The notes beneath the pieces are model-generated. The model did not search any database. It had not been told where the DNA came from and worked only from the letters and a program-made list of their open reading frames with translations. Of a stretch of 46,031 nucleotides of DNA, positions 1 through 8,106 are shown piece by piece. Every line of letters begins with the position of its first letter. Position 1 is the stretch's first letter. Where the stretch lies: positions 1 to 46,031 of the forward strand of contig DASVTZ010000048.1 in the NCBI GenBank assembly GCA_036387335.1, given 5' to 3'. This DNA is from Longimicrobium sp. GTDB lineage: Bacteria > Gemmatimonadota > Gemmatimonadetes > Longimicrobiales > Longimicrobiaceae. The translations under genes and the position numbers were made by a program.

Positions 1-32
1 AGGGGCAGCCCCGCGTGGCTGCCCGTGCCCGC
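1..32. repeat. Dispersed palindromic repeat, ggcagcc type
   Basis: This partial palindrome pairs ggcagcc with ggctgcc and continues into gtgcccgc. The reverse-complement form occurs at 35782-35813, and a diverged relative lies at 34624-34648. It is cut by the window edge. I see no gene in 1-131. Confidence 0.55.
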
Positions 33-72
33 CCCCGCACCACCCTGCGCGGCCGACGCGGATGCACGCGAA

Positions 73-131
73 CTGCCCCTCCCCCGGCATTCGGGGGAGG
101 GGCAGCGAAGCAACGAGCGGGGAGGAGGCCC
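73..131. repeat. Hairpin repeat next to a gene end
   Basis: A near-perfect stem (ctgcccctcccc paired with ggggaggggcag, 73-105) is followed by a sequence related to the reverse complement of cgctcgttcctcgctgcc. The same combination recurs near 9387, 15192 and 34440, with relatives at 35900 and 41115. It begins just after the stop codon of the minus-strand gene ending at 132, so it may also act as that gene's terminator. Confidence 0.6.
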
Positions 132-2717
132 TTAGAACGGAAGCCCGAGCTTCACGTACGCCTTCCAGCCGTCCTCACCGCGGGCGGCGATGATGGTGCC
201 CGTGTAGGCGCGGTCCAGCATCGAGAAGTACAGGCCGCCGCCGTAGGTGGGGTGCCAGCCGCCGTCGGAACGGCCGTCGAAGTACACGCGGCCCGCGTCG
301 GCAAGGACGATGGCGCCCAGGTTGCCGCGCGTCACCGCCAGGTTGGCCGTGCCCAGCGAGGCCCGCAGCTCCGCGTTGCCCCACACCGCGGCGTCACCGG
401 CGAAGCGGTTGCGGGAGAAGCCGCGCAGCGACTCGCCGCCGCCCAGGAAGGCCGCTTCCTGCACCGGGAACTCGCCCCACACCCGCTCGCCGCCGGCACG
501 CATCGCCAGCACGGTGCCGCGCGCCACCGGCAGGTACCCGGCGCCCTCGCCGCGCGCCCGGCCAAAGCCGCCCACGTCGCCGCTCATCCCGCGGTGCCCC
601 TCGGCCGTCACCCGCGCCCAGCCGCCGCGCGTGGGGAAGGCCGCCGCGTCGCGCCCGTCCCACTCCATGGTGGAGCGCAGGCCGGCGGTGGTGTAGGCGT
701 CCGTGCCCAGCGGCGCCACGATGAAGAACGGGGTGTCCTCGTCCGCGCTGGCGCTGCGGTAGCGCACCACCGGGCCCACGCCCAGCCGCAGCCCCGAGCC
801 CAGCTCCTTCCCGACCTCCGACTCCAGCGTGACCACCGTCTGGTCCACCAGGTAGCGGTCGCGCGGGCCGTCGTTGGCGGTCTCGTTGCCGTAGCCGTGG
901 AAGCGGAAGGGGTCGATCTGCGAGGCGCGGGCGTGCACCAGGAGCGAGGTGCCGTCGATGCCGCGGCCGATGTGCTGCACGTCGAGCGCGAAGCCGGTCT
1001 GCATCGGCGCGAACTCGGCGCGGATCCGCTGGCGCTGCGCGAAGCCCTCGCGGCGGAAGCCGCGGGTCGTCCAGGTCATGGAGCCGCCCACGATGGGGCC
1101 GGCGTCCGCCGTGTAGCCCAGGTGCGGGCCGAAGGCGCGGGTGGTGCCGCGGTCCTGCTCCGCCTCAGGGTTGTCGAAGGTGCGGGCGCGGACCGGCTTC
1201 GTGTACGACCGCGTGTCCACTCGGGCGCCGGTCCCCGCCTCGATGGCGTTGTTGCCCTCGCTGTCGTGGAACACGGTCCGGCGCCCCGCCTCGGCCGGCG
1301 ACTCGTCGCGCAGGGTGTCGTCGCCGGCGCCGCCGATGATGCGCACCAGCGGAGTGATGGGGGCCGCGCCGGTCACGATGGCCGCGTCGTCGCCGCCGGC
1401 CAGGTGGATGCGGATCTCGCGCGTCTCGCCGTGGGCGAAGCGGCGGCTGAAGGTGGGCTCGCCGCCGGCGCGCGGGGCGATCTTCACCAGCACGGCGCCG
1501 TCGGCCATGCGCTCCACCGTCACGCGCTCCGAGGCGTCGGTGGCGTGCACGTCCACCACGTCGGCGAGCTGGCGGTAGAAGGCGTCGGCCACGGCCGGCA
1601 GCTGGTCGCGGCGGGCGCGCAGGGTGTGCGCCAGTGTGGCGCCGGCCTGCGAGTAGTGCTCGCCCGGAAGGCGGCGCACCGCCTCGTCGATGGCGTCGTT
1701 GGTCAGGCGCGCCTGGAGCGAGCGGACCGTCGCGTCCCACGTCTCCTTGGAGAGCCCGGAGAGAAGCTGCCGGTCGAGGTGCTGCGCGTTGTCGGTGAGG
1801 CCGCGCAGCCCCGCCATCGTGCTGTCGAAGGTCACCAGCTTCGGCATCATGCCGCGGCCAAAGGTGGCCACCAGGCCGCCGTGGCGCGAGAAGGCGTTGT
1901 CACGGTCGCGGGCGATCGGCGTCCAGACCTGCGTGCCGCCGCGGTCGAAGCGGGCCCAGCGCCACTGGCCGTCGTGGCGGTCCCAGTCACCCATCACCAG
2001 GTCGAGCAGGCGGGCGTTGAGGTAGGCCTCGGCGTCCACGCGGTGGGCGGGGCCGCTGGCGAGCGCAGCCAGCATCTCCTCCGTCGCTTCCACGGCAGCG
2101 GCGCCGCCGAAGTTGTCGCCCGGCCGCTCCTCGATCGTCCCCAGACGCCCCGCGAACTCGGCGCGGAAGGCGCCCAGCGCCGCGTCGTCCGGCAGCACCA
2201 CGAGGCGCGGCGGCGCGTGCTGCACCCCGGCGGCCGTCTGCAGGGCGGAGGCGACGAGCACTGCGCCCGGAAGCGCCACGCTCACCTGGTCCTGCACCAC
2301 GCGGTCCACCATCGTGTTCTTGAGGTGGGGGTGGAGCCCCTGCGTCACGTCCTTGTCCACCGGGCGGAAGACGTACTCCAGCCCGTCCGCGCCGCGGAAG
2401 CGGAGCGAGCGGGTGCTGAAGTCGCCGCCGGTGCGGGTGGGGGTCAGGCCGCCGGCGTAGCTCGCCACGTCCAGCACTTCGACGGAAGCGGGCGTCGCCC
2501 AGAGGGAGCGGTACCCGGTCCCCAGCACCATCCGCTGCACGCGGCCGGCGCGGTAGGCGGCGCCCGGCACGGCCTCGGTGGTCAGCGTGGCGCGGGGGGC
2601 GGGGGAGCTCGTTCCACCGTTTTCCGTCATGGCGATGCTCTGCGCCGCGAGACCGGCGGGAGCGATGGCGGCCAGCAGGCCGAGGCGAGCCGAGCGGGCG
2701 AACGAGGTGGGAGACAT
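132..2717 (-). CDS. BamA/TamA-like outer-membrane barrel protein with large N-terminal domain
   Basis: The 861-residue protein starts with a signal peptide (SARLGLLAAIAPAGLAAQ, cut near residue 26). The last ~300 residues look like an Omp85-type beta-barrel: alternating polar/apolar strands, the loop GGGESLRGF corresponding to the L6 VRGF/Y motif, and a C-terminal Phe (GLPF). The N-terminal ~500 residues are not POTRA-like. They contain GDWDRHDGQW and PIARDRDNAF near residues 240-265, a DRH/DRD pattern that faintly recalls metal- and ATP-binding residues of Fam20C/CotH-type kinases. That resemblance is only inference. Function is unknown; a barrel-anchored periplasmic enzyme or assembly factor is possible. 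The gene is monocistronic and divergent from the cupredoxin-like gene. Confidence 0.85.
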   Translation of the reverse strand: MSPTSFARSARLGLLAAIAPAGLAAQSIAMTENGGTSSPAPRATLTTEAVPGAAYRAGRVQRMVLGTGYRSLWATPASVEVLDVASYAGGLTPTRTGGDFSTRSLRFRGADGLEYVFRPVDKDVTQGLHPHLKNTMVDRVVQDQVSVALPGAVLVASALQTAAGVQHAPPRLVVLPDDAALGAFRAEFAGRLGTIEERPGDNFGGAAAVEATEEMLAALASGPAHRVDAEAYLNARLLDLVMGDWDRHDGQWRWARFDRGGTQVWTPIARDRDNAFSRHGGLVATFGRGMMPKLVTFDSTMAGLRGLTDNAQHLDRQLLSGLSKETWDATVRSLQARLTNDAIDEAVRRLPGEHYSQAGATLAHTLRARRDQLPAVADAFYRQLADVVDVHATDASERVTVERMADGAVLVKIAPRAGGEPTFSRRFAHGETREIRIHLAGGDDAAIVTGAAPITPLVRIIGGAGDDTLRDESPAEAGRRTVFHDSEGNNAIEAGTGARVDTRSYTKPVRARTFDNPEAEQDRGTTRAFGPHLGYTADAGPIVGGSMTWTTRGFRREGFAQRQRIRAEFAPMQTGFALDVQHIGRGIDGTSLLVHARASQIDPFRFHGYGNETANDGPRDRYLVDQTVVTLESEVGKELGSGLRLGVGPVVRYRSASADEDTPFFIVAPLGTDAYTTAGLRSTMEWDGRDAAAFPTRGGWARVTAEGHRGMSGDVGGFGRARGEGAGYLPVARGTVLAMRAGGERVWGEFPVQEAAFLGGGESLRGFSRNRFAGDAAVWGNAELRASLGTANLAVTRGNLGAIVLADAGRVYFDGRSDGGWHPTYGGGLYFSMLDRAYTGTIIAARGEDGWKAYVKLGLPF

Positions 2718-2955
2718 GGTCCGCGTCCTTTTCGAGGGTCGAGAATGGGGGTGCGGGGTGCACCGGCCGTTCGTGCCCCAAGATTGTTCGGAAGCGCCCG
2801 CGCCACACGGGTAGTTTGACCGGGGTCAGATGACCCGGGTCGGGCGACCCCGGTCATTCGACCGATTCAGGAGGGGGTGGTGCGGCGTACTCTTTCGTCA
2901 CCTCGCGGGCAGGGTGCCCGGTGAGCGCTGACCAACCGCACAACGGAAGCGAACC

Positions 2956-3807
2956 ATGCGAAACTCTTCCTGGACCACACTGGCCTCCGCGGCGCTCCTC
3001 CTTTCCGCCGCCGCGTGCACCTCGGAGGGCGACGCCCGCGAGAGCGCCCCGGCCGTCCGCGCCACCGCCAACGTGGTGACGATCACGGCATCCGACTTCG
3101 CTTTCCAGGCGCCGGCCAGCATCCCCGCCGGCCTCACCACCATCAACTTGGTCAACCGCGGCCCCGAGCTTCACCACGTGCAGCTCGTCAGGATCGCCGA
3201 GGGGCACACGGTGCAGGAGCTGATGGAGGGGATGAAGCACCACGAGGGGCCGCCGCCGCCGTGGGTGAGCTTCGTGGGCGGGCCCAACACGCCGGTGCCG
3301 GGCGGCCAGGCGCAGGCGACGGTGGAGCTCGCCCCCGGCAGCTACGCGCTCCTCTGCTTCATCCCCTCGAGCGACGGGGTGCCGCACCTGATGAAGGGGA
3401 TGGTGAAGCCGCTGACGGTGACGGCCTCCTCCAACCAGGCGCCCGCCGCGGCGCCGGACGCGCGGATCACGCTGCGCGACTACTCGTACGAGGTCACGCC
3501 GGGGATCGCGGCGGGCAAGCGCACCATCCGCGTGGAGAACGCCGCCGCGCAGCCGCACGAGCTGATCCTGGTGCGCCTGGCGCCCGGCAAGAGCGCCGCC
3601 GACATGGTCGCGTGGCTGGAGAAGATGCAGGGGCCCCCTCCGGGCGCGCCGGTGGGCGGTGCCACCCTGCTCAGCCACGGCGCCTCCAACGACGTGACCG
3701 CCGACTTCACGGCCGGCGAGTACGCGCTCCTCTGCATGGTCCCCGACGCGGGCGACGGCAAGCCGCACGTGGCGCACGGAATGGTGCAGCAGATCACGGT
3801 TCGCTGA
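2956..3807 (+). CDS. Lipoprotein with tandem cupredoxin-like domains
   Basis: The 283-residue protein has a lipoprotein signal (LLLSAAAC, Cys21). Two homologous halves follow, about residues 35-160 and 168-283. Each has an early His (ELHHVQLV; QPHELILV) and a late Cys/His/Met set: YALLC-x9-H-x4-M in half 1 and YALLC-x10-H-x4-M in half 2. That is the ligand order of a type-1 copper site with spacing close to that of nitrite reductases. I infer an electron-transfer or copper-binding protein tethered to a membrane; the copper is not proven. The start is supported by an upstream ggaag. The gene ends before a hairpin shared with the convergent gene. Confidence 0.8.
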   Translation: MRNSSWTTLASAALLLSAAACTSEGDARESAPAVRATANVVTITASDFAFQAPASIPAGLTTINLVNRGPELHHVQLVRIAEGHTVQELMEGMKHHEGPPPPWVSFVGGPNTPVPGGQAQATVELAPGSYALLCFIPSSDGVPHLMKGMVKPLTVTASSNQAPAAAPDARITLRDYSYEVTPGIAAGKRTIRVENAAAQPHELILVRLAPGKSAADMVAWLEKMQGPPPGAPVGGATLLSHGASNDVTADFTAGEYALLCMVPDAGDGKPHVAHGMVQQITVR

Positions 3808-3904
3808 ACATCGAACCACGTGGGCGGCCAACGACGGCCGCCCCGGCACACACGAGAAGGTTCGGAGAGCTGGCCCGCGCGAGCCAGCCAGCCACCGAAA
3901 CGGC

Positions 3905-3934
3905 GAAGCCCCGGGAGAGCATCCCCGGGGCTTC
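3905..3934. terminator. Bidirectional terminator hairpin between convergent genes
   Basis: A perfect 11-bp stem (gaagccccggg with cccggggcttc) has an 8-base loop. It lies between the + gene ending at 3807 and the minus gene ending at 3958. The T-run is weak, so efficiency is uncertain. Confidence 0.8.
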
Positions 3935-3957
3935 GTTCATCGTGGCGGTGCGGAAGG

Positions 3958-4713
3958 CTATTGCTGCTGCGCTGACACCGCGCCGTCGAAGGCTTCCACG
4001 CAGAGGCGGCTGTTGAGGGCGGGGACCCCCGCCCGGCCGCACGCGCGCCGAAAGGAGGTGCGGTTCTCGATTCCCAGGTAGTGCTCCACCTCGCAGCGCT
4101 TGACGCCTTCCTGTCGCAGCAGGATCCACGTGGCGCAGCGCAGCGCCGTGAAGAGGTGCTCGGCGCGTGAGAATCCGGTGGAGCGCACCAGCTCCTGCGC
4201 ACCCTCGCGCGAGAGCGGGGCGAGCGCGCGGCGCAGGTCCGTGAGGCGCGTCATCCGCGCGGGGTCAGCCAGGAATGCCGCCACCAGGCGGCGCGGCACC
4301 CGGTTCAGACGCGCGATGTGCAGGATCTGCTCGGCCACACACTCCGCGTCGCTTCCGCTGGTGGCCGAGACCACGGCGCGCAGCAGCGAGGTGGGGGTCA
4401 GCCCTTCCAGCTGCAGCGTGCTCGTGTGGAGGCTCTGGATGCGCAGCACCGCCCGGTCCGTGAGCTGCGCTCCGCTCAGGAGCACCACCACGGGGCCGGG
4501 AACCTCCGCCGGAACGTCCGAGGCGAGGCGCGAGCCCAGGCAGTACACCGCGCCCGGGGGCCCGGCGAGCAGGTCCGGCACGCGCGGGGGGAATATGCGG
4601 TACGGAAAGCACAGCGCGTCCAGGCCGGCGGCGACACGGCGGACGGCCTGAGGCTCCTCGGCCGCGATGATGGCGCGGATGACGCCGGAGGTTTGCGGGG
4701 CGGTTGCGGGCAC
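3958..4713 (-). CDS. Putative transcriptional regulator with C-terminal AraC-like helix-turn-helix
   Basis: The 251-residue protein has an N-terminal half (IRAIIAAEEPQAVRR... GPVVVLLS) that looks like a degenerate receiver or sensor domain. The C-terminal ~90 residues contain two helical pairs ending in GIENRTSFRRACGRAG, similar to the second helix-turn-helix of AraC-type regulators. I chose the GTG start at 4713 because GGAAGGAG lies 7 bases upstream. The longer open frame to 4887 runs into a terminator-like hairpin (4890-4913) and has no ribosome site. It lies downstream of the NHLP-type precursor genes, on the same strand but beyond their terminator, so it could control them or the export genes. 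That role is inference. Confidence 0.65.
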   Translation of the reverse strand: MPATAPQTSGVIRAIIAAEEPQAVRRVAAGLDALCFPYRIFPPRVPDLLAGPPGAVYCLGSRLASDVPAEVPGPVVVLLSGAQLTDRAVLRIQSLHTSTLQLEGLTPTSLLRAVVSATSGSDAECVAEQILHIARLNRVPRRLVAAFLADPARMTRLTDLRRALAPLSREGAQELVRSTGFSRAEHLFTALRCATWILLRQEGVKRCEVEHYLGIENRTSFRRACGRAGVPALNSRLCVEAFDGAVSAQQQ

Positions 4714-4720
4714 TGCGGAA

Positions 4721-4728
4721 CTCCTTCC
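4721..4728 (-). promoter_or_regulatory. Strong ribosome binding site deciding a GTG start
   Basis: On the minus strand this reads GGAAGGAG, 7 bases before the GTG at 4713. It makes 4713 more likely than the in-frame ATG at 4887. Confidence 0.75.
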
Positions 4729-4889
4729 AGAAAGCCGAAAGGTTTCGAATCTCCAGACCGCCCGCCGGGCGCCACCCTCAGAGAGATCGGGCGGAGTTGC
4801 GGCGCACGGTGAACTGACCTGCGGGATCAGGGCACGCGGGGTACCGGGTGGCCGCCGCGACCGATCGCGGGGTTCCCGTAGGTGCATGG

Positions 4890-4913
4890 AAAAACCGGCC
4901 GGAAGCCGCCGGC
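4890..4913 (-). terminator. Rho-independent terminator after the leader-peptide genes
   Basis: On the minus strand a GCCGG/CCGGC stem with a 6-base loop is followed by CGG and five T residues. It lies about 30 bases past the stop codon at 4946, so it would end the transcript of the two small precursor genes. Confidence 0.65.
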
Positions 4914-4945
4914 GTGCCGTCGCACGCCCGCGGACCCGTTCAAGC

Positions 4946-5146
4946 TCAGGCGCGCTTCTCCAGCACGCCCGCCATCGAATCGTACGCGTAGATCCGTTCC
5001 AGGCCGCCTACCGCCTCCTCGAGGTCTCCATCGGAGATCTCGAGCGCGGCCAGGAGCTCATCGGACTGCTGCTGCGGCGGTTGAGGCGGCGCCGCGGTGC
5101 GCGCCGGGCCCGGAGCCCAGCCACGCAAAAGGTTGAAGATGGACAC
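4946..5146 (-). CDS. Putative RiPP precursor peptide with double-glycine leader
   Basis: The 66-residue product has a Pro/Gln-rich N-terminal part, an acidic leader stretch LEISDGDLEEAVGG, and then an 18-residue tail LERIYAYDSMAGVLEKRA. A leader ending in D/E-rich helix plus GG is typical of peptides cleaved by C39 peptidases. The tail has no Cys, Ser is single and Thr is absent, so a thioether product is unlikely. The GTG at 5146 is preceded by AGAGGAAG at 5 bases. A longer version starting at GTG 5176 or 5179 would overlap the stop of the upstream NHLP gene and be coupled to it. The product could instead be a small non-RiPP protein. Confidence 0.6.
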   Translation of the reverse strand: MSIFNLLRGWAPGPARTAAPPQPPQQQSDELLAALEISDGDLEEAVGGLERIYAYDSMAGVLEKRA

Positions 5147-5172
5147 GGCGCTTCCTCTTGGAGGAGGGTGGA

Positions 5173-5469
5173 TCACCACGGCGCGGGGGGCGGCGACGGC
5201 GGCGGATCGTCCTCGCCGCCGGCGGCGGCGTCCAGCTGGTCGTCGTCCAGCTCCACCTGGCCGTTCTCCAGGTCCGGGAGCACGATCAGGGTGTCCACGT
5301 CCGCGGGCTTCTCGATGAAGCGCAGCCGGTGCGACGAGGGGAGCCGCACGCCGAATGCGTCATAGATCGCCTGCTCCGGCTGGGTGAGAAGACGCTTGCG
5401 GAACACCTCGTCGGTGGCGGCGCGAAGCGATGCATCCCGCAACAGTCTGTCGTTGCCTGGATCGGACAT
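5173..5469 (-). CDS. NHLP-family (nitrile hydratase leader peptide) RiPP precursor
   Basis: The 98-residue protein matches the shape of NHLP precursors: an alpha-nitrile-hydratase-like leader (FRKRLLTQPEQAIYDAFG, then RLRFIEKPADVDTLIVLPD), an acidic segment (LDDDQLDAAAGG) and a short core after the double glycine, EDDPPPSPPPAPW. The core is unusually Pro-rich and ends in Trp. NHLP leaders are known to go with the NHLM export genes; a full set lies at 12174-20334, 7 kb away. The ATG at 5469 starts MSDPGND; the upstream in-frame extension to 5553 looks unlike a leader. The ribosome site is weak. This is not a nitrile hydratase: there is no metal-binding claw motif (C-x-x-C-S-C). Confidence 0.8.
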   Translation of the reverse strand: MSDPGNDRLLRDASLRAATDEVFRKRLLTQPEQAIYDAFGVRLPSSHRLRFIEKPADVDTLIVLPDLENGQVELDDDQLDAAAGGEDDPPPSPPPAPW

Positions 5470-5602
5470 GATGACACTCACTGCAAGGGGTGAGGAGCCA
5501 GGAACCCACGCGAACAACGTGCAATACACATGCCCGATACAGGCGCAAAACACCTACGTTGGAGGGCCTAACACGAGCTTAATTCGCTCTCCTCGGCACG
5601 TT

Positions 5603-6700
5603 TCAGGTCGCATGCGGAGAGGCATGGGTCATGCTGGGCTGCGCCATGCCGGTTTTACGGCGCACCGCCTGCCTCCATTCCGCCAGCAGGTATCCCTTCG
5701 CCTCCGGTACGCGCCCGGGTTCATGCACCAGCTTGATGCAATTGAGCCGGCGGAGCATCACACTTTGCCACAATTCGTGGCGAAGCGTGGCGACGGTATG
5801 ACCGGACCATTGCGTGAGCCCCGCGCGGCGTTGCGGCGCGCAGAGCCCGAGCGCCACCAGATGGTCGAGGAAGCCGGTTTCCACTACCGTTCCGCGAAGC
5901 TGCTCGGGGCGGCGCAGCGTGTACTCCACGCCCACGCGCGGAAGGACTTCGCCGTCCAGGTCCAGGTGCGCCATCCCAACCTCCGGCGCCTCCCCCGCCG
6001 CGGCGACGCGGGCCAGGAGCTCTTCCAGCTCGTGCGCGGCGCCGCGCCACCCCGCCCGCCCCAGCACCGAGGGGAGCGCGCCCGCCCCCACGCCGGCCAG
6101 GTAGAGGCGCACCGGCTGCACCGCGCGTCCCAGCATGAAGCCCAGGTAGGGGATGCGCGCGCCGGCCGGGCGCTCCGCGATCGCGCGCTGCAGGGTCCGC
6201 CGCGTGTCCGCCGAGCCGGGGCCCAGCAGCGCCATCAGCCGGCCCACGAATCCCTCCCACTCGCCCGCGGTGAAGGAGCGGACCACGCGCTCGTCCGTGG
6301 AGACGAAGACGGAGGGCTCCGGGACGGCCGGGCCGCCGGGCGCGAGGTCGAACTCCAGCCAGAGGTTGGCGACCGCGCGGCGCAGCCCCGGCTCGTCGGT
6401 CCACGCGGCGCAGAAGCGCGCGATCCGCGCCCACACGGGCGACGAGGCCAGCGGCTCCGGCAGGCGGATGCGGGGGTTGCGGCCGGCCAGGATCTCGCGC
6501 CCCGCCTCCTCCACCCGTACGATCCAGTCCACCGGCGCGGGCTCCGCGCGCAGGCGGCACTCCAGGTAGAAGGCCTGCGGAAGCGCCGCGGGAAGGTGGC
6601 CGCCGAGGGTGCGCACCGCCCGCCACGCCTCCGCGTCCACCAGGCCGGTGGGGACGGCGTCCCGCACCACCTCCATCGTGTCCGCCACCGTGTACTTCAT
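5603..6700 (-). CDS. Conserved protein of unknown function upstream of NHLP precursor
   Basis: This is a soluble 365-residue protein with no signal peptide or transmembrane segment. Recognisable stretches are NLWLEFDLAPG, RIPYLGFMLGR, HLDLDGEVLPRVGVEY, FLDHLVALGLC and CIKLVHEP. From memory, proteins with this pattern are encoded beside NHLP-type peptides in cyanobacteria, but I know of no assigned function. It could be a peptide-modifying or accessory protein for the two small precursor genes transcribed after it (133-base gap). GGGAG lies 4 bases before the ATG. It is divergent from the FAD oxidase gene, with only 65 bases between the starts. Confidence 0.75.
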   Translation of the reverse strand: MKYTVADTMEVVRDAVPTGLVDAEAWRAVRTLGGHLPAALPQAFYLECRLRAEPAPVDWIVRVEEAGREILAGRNPRIRLPEPLASSPVWARIARFCAAWTDEPGLRRAVANLWLEFDLAPGGPAVPEPSVFVSTDERVVRSFTAGEWEGFVGRLMALLGPGSADTRRTLQRAIAERPAGARIPYLGFMLGRAVQPVRLYLAGVGAGALPSVLGRAGWRGAAHELEELLARVAAAGEAPEVGMAHLDLDGEVLPRVGVEYTLRRPEQLRGTVVETGFLDHLVALGLCAPQRRAGLTQWSGHTVATLRHELWQSVMLRRLNCIKLVHEPGRVPEAKGYLLAEWRQAVRRKTGMAQPSMTHASPHAT

Positions 6701-6765
6701 CGCGCTCCCGTGGCGTGTGCCCGCCCGTCCCGAGCCCTTTCCGACACCTCCCGGAGACCCGCCCC

Positions 6766-8106
6766 GTGACCCCAGCAGCGCTCGCCGCCGACCTGCGGCG
6801 CATCGTCCGCGGCACCGTGACCGACGCCGGGGAGGAGCTGGAAGCCCGCTCCTCCGACTACGGCCGCGTGGTCCGGCGCCGTGCCGCCGTCATCGTGCGT
6901 CCCACCGACTCCGGGGATGTCGCGAGCGTGGTGCGTTTCGCCGCGCGGCACGGCGTGGCCGTGACGACACAGGCCGCGGGGCACACGCAGGCGGGGCAGT
7001 CGCTTTCCGACGGCGGCGTGCTGCTGGACATGCACGGCTTCGGCGCGGTGGAGGAGGTGGACCCCGCGCGCGCACTGGCGACGGTGGGCGCGGGGGTCGT
7101 GTGGCGCGACCTGGTGGACCGGACGCTGGATCACGGCCTCGTCCCGCCCGTGCTGACCAACAACCTCTTCACCACCGTGGGCGGCACCGCCGCGGTGGGC
7201 GGCGTGGGCTACTCGTCGTTCCGCCACGGGGTGCAGCTGGACAACCACACCGCCCTGGAGGTGGTCACCGGCACGGGCGACGTCGTGTGGTGCTCGGCGG
7301 AGGAGAACCCCGACCTCTTTCTGCACGCGCTGGGCGGGCTGGGGCAGTTCGGCGTGGTCACCCGCGCGCGACACCGGCTGCGCCGCCCCGGCACGGAGGT
7401 GTCCAGCTCCACCCTCCTTTACGCCGACCCGCAGGAGCTGCTGGACGACGCGCGGCTGCTGGCCGGGGCCGGCGCGGCGGAGCACCTTCGCGGGTGGGCG
7501 GCGCACCGCGGCGGGCGCTGGATCTACGCCCTGTCGCTGGACTGCGAGGATGCATCCGCCCCGCTGCCGCACGGGCTCCGCTTCGTGCGCCGCGGCGGGG
7601 AGCGCCGCCAGCCCTACCGCGACTTCGTGCTGGCGAACTCCACGCTCGGGCGGCCCGGCTGGAGCCGCGACCGCGCCACCGTAGCGCCCGGGGTGGACGT
7701 GATCCTTCCGCGCGAGGCGGGGGGCGCGTTCATCGCCGAGGTGCTGGAGTGGTTTCCGCCCGGCCTGCGCGCCGCCTCCACCATCCTGATGCTCCTGTTG
7801 GACCGGGCGTCGCTCACGCGCCCCATGTTCGTGACGCCGGACGCGGAGTCGCTGGTCCTCTTCACCATCGAGCCGGAGGCGGGCGCCGCCGAAAGCGACG
7901 CGGTGATCGGACTGCTGGAGCGGATCGACGCGCGCGGCCGCGAGCTGGGCGGCAAGCGCTACGTGCCGGGGTGGCTGCGCTACGGGCCACGGGAGTGGCG
8001 CGAGCATTTTGGCAGCCGCTGGCCGCAAGTGGTCCGCATGAAGGAGCGCTTCGACCCGGCGCGCGTCCTCGTCTCCGGCGGCGTACACTTCGCGGACGGC
8101 GGATGA
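6766..8106 (+). CDS. FAD-linked oxidase resembling cytokinin dehydrogenase
   Basis: The 446-residue protein has a PCMH-type FAD domain. The covalent-flavin motif is AAGHTQAGQ (His73), followed by GGVLLDMHGF. Later stretches SSFRHGVQLDN, EVVTGTGDVVWCS and GGLGQFGVVTRAR closely parallel plant and bacterial cytokinin dehydrogenases; the C-terminus ends with RFDPARVLVSGGV. Known family chemistry is FAD-dependent oxidation of a C-N bond. The real substrate here is unknown, and a tailoring role for a nearby natural product is possible. I chose the GTG at 6766 (GGAG 9 bases upstream) over the ORF start at 6715, which begins with a Pro-rich stretch. Confidence 0.8.
   Translation: MTPAALAADLRRIVRGTVTDAGEELEARSSDYGRVVRRRAAVIVRPTDSGDVASVVRFAARHGVAVTTQAAGHTQAGQSLSDGGVLLDMHGFGAVEEVDPARALATVGAGVVWRDLVDRTLDHGLVPPVLTNNLFTTVGGTAAVGGVGYSSFRHGVQLDNHTALEVVTGTGDVVWCSAEENPDLFLHALGGLGQFGVVTRARHRLRRPGTEVSSSTLLYADPQELLDDARLLAGAGAAEHLRGWAAHRGGRWIYALSLDCEDASAPLPHGLRFVRRGGERRQPYRDFVLANSTLGRPGWSRDRATVAPGVDVILPREAGGAFIAEVLEWFPPGLRAASTILMLLLDRASLTRPMFVTPDAESLVLFTIEPEAGAAESDAVIGLLERIDARGRELGGKRYVPGWLRYGPREWREHFGSRWPQVVRMKERFDPARVLVSGGVHFADGG

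Noticed and set aside
15-2819. Long + strand open frame opposite the Omp85-like gene
   Set aside because: It is an Arg/Ala/Gly-rich antisense shadow, common in GC-rich DNA. The minus frame has a signal peptide and barrel motifs.
4714-4887. N-terminal extension of the regulator to ATG 4887
   Set aside because: It would begin beside a terminator hairpin, has no ribosome site, and a strong GGAAGGAG precedes GTG 4713.
5173-5469. Nitrile hydratase alpha subunit
   Set aside because: It is far too short and has no metal-binding Cys motif; the similarity is confined to the leader, as in NHLP peptides.
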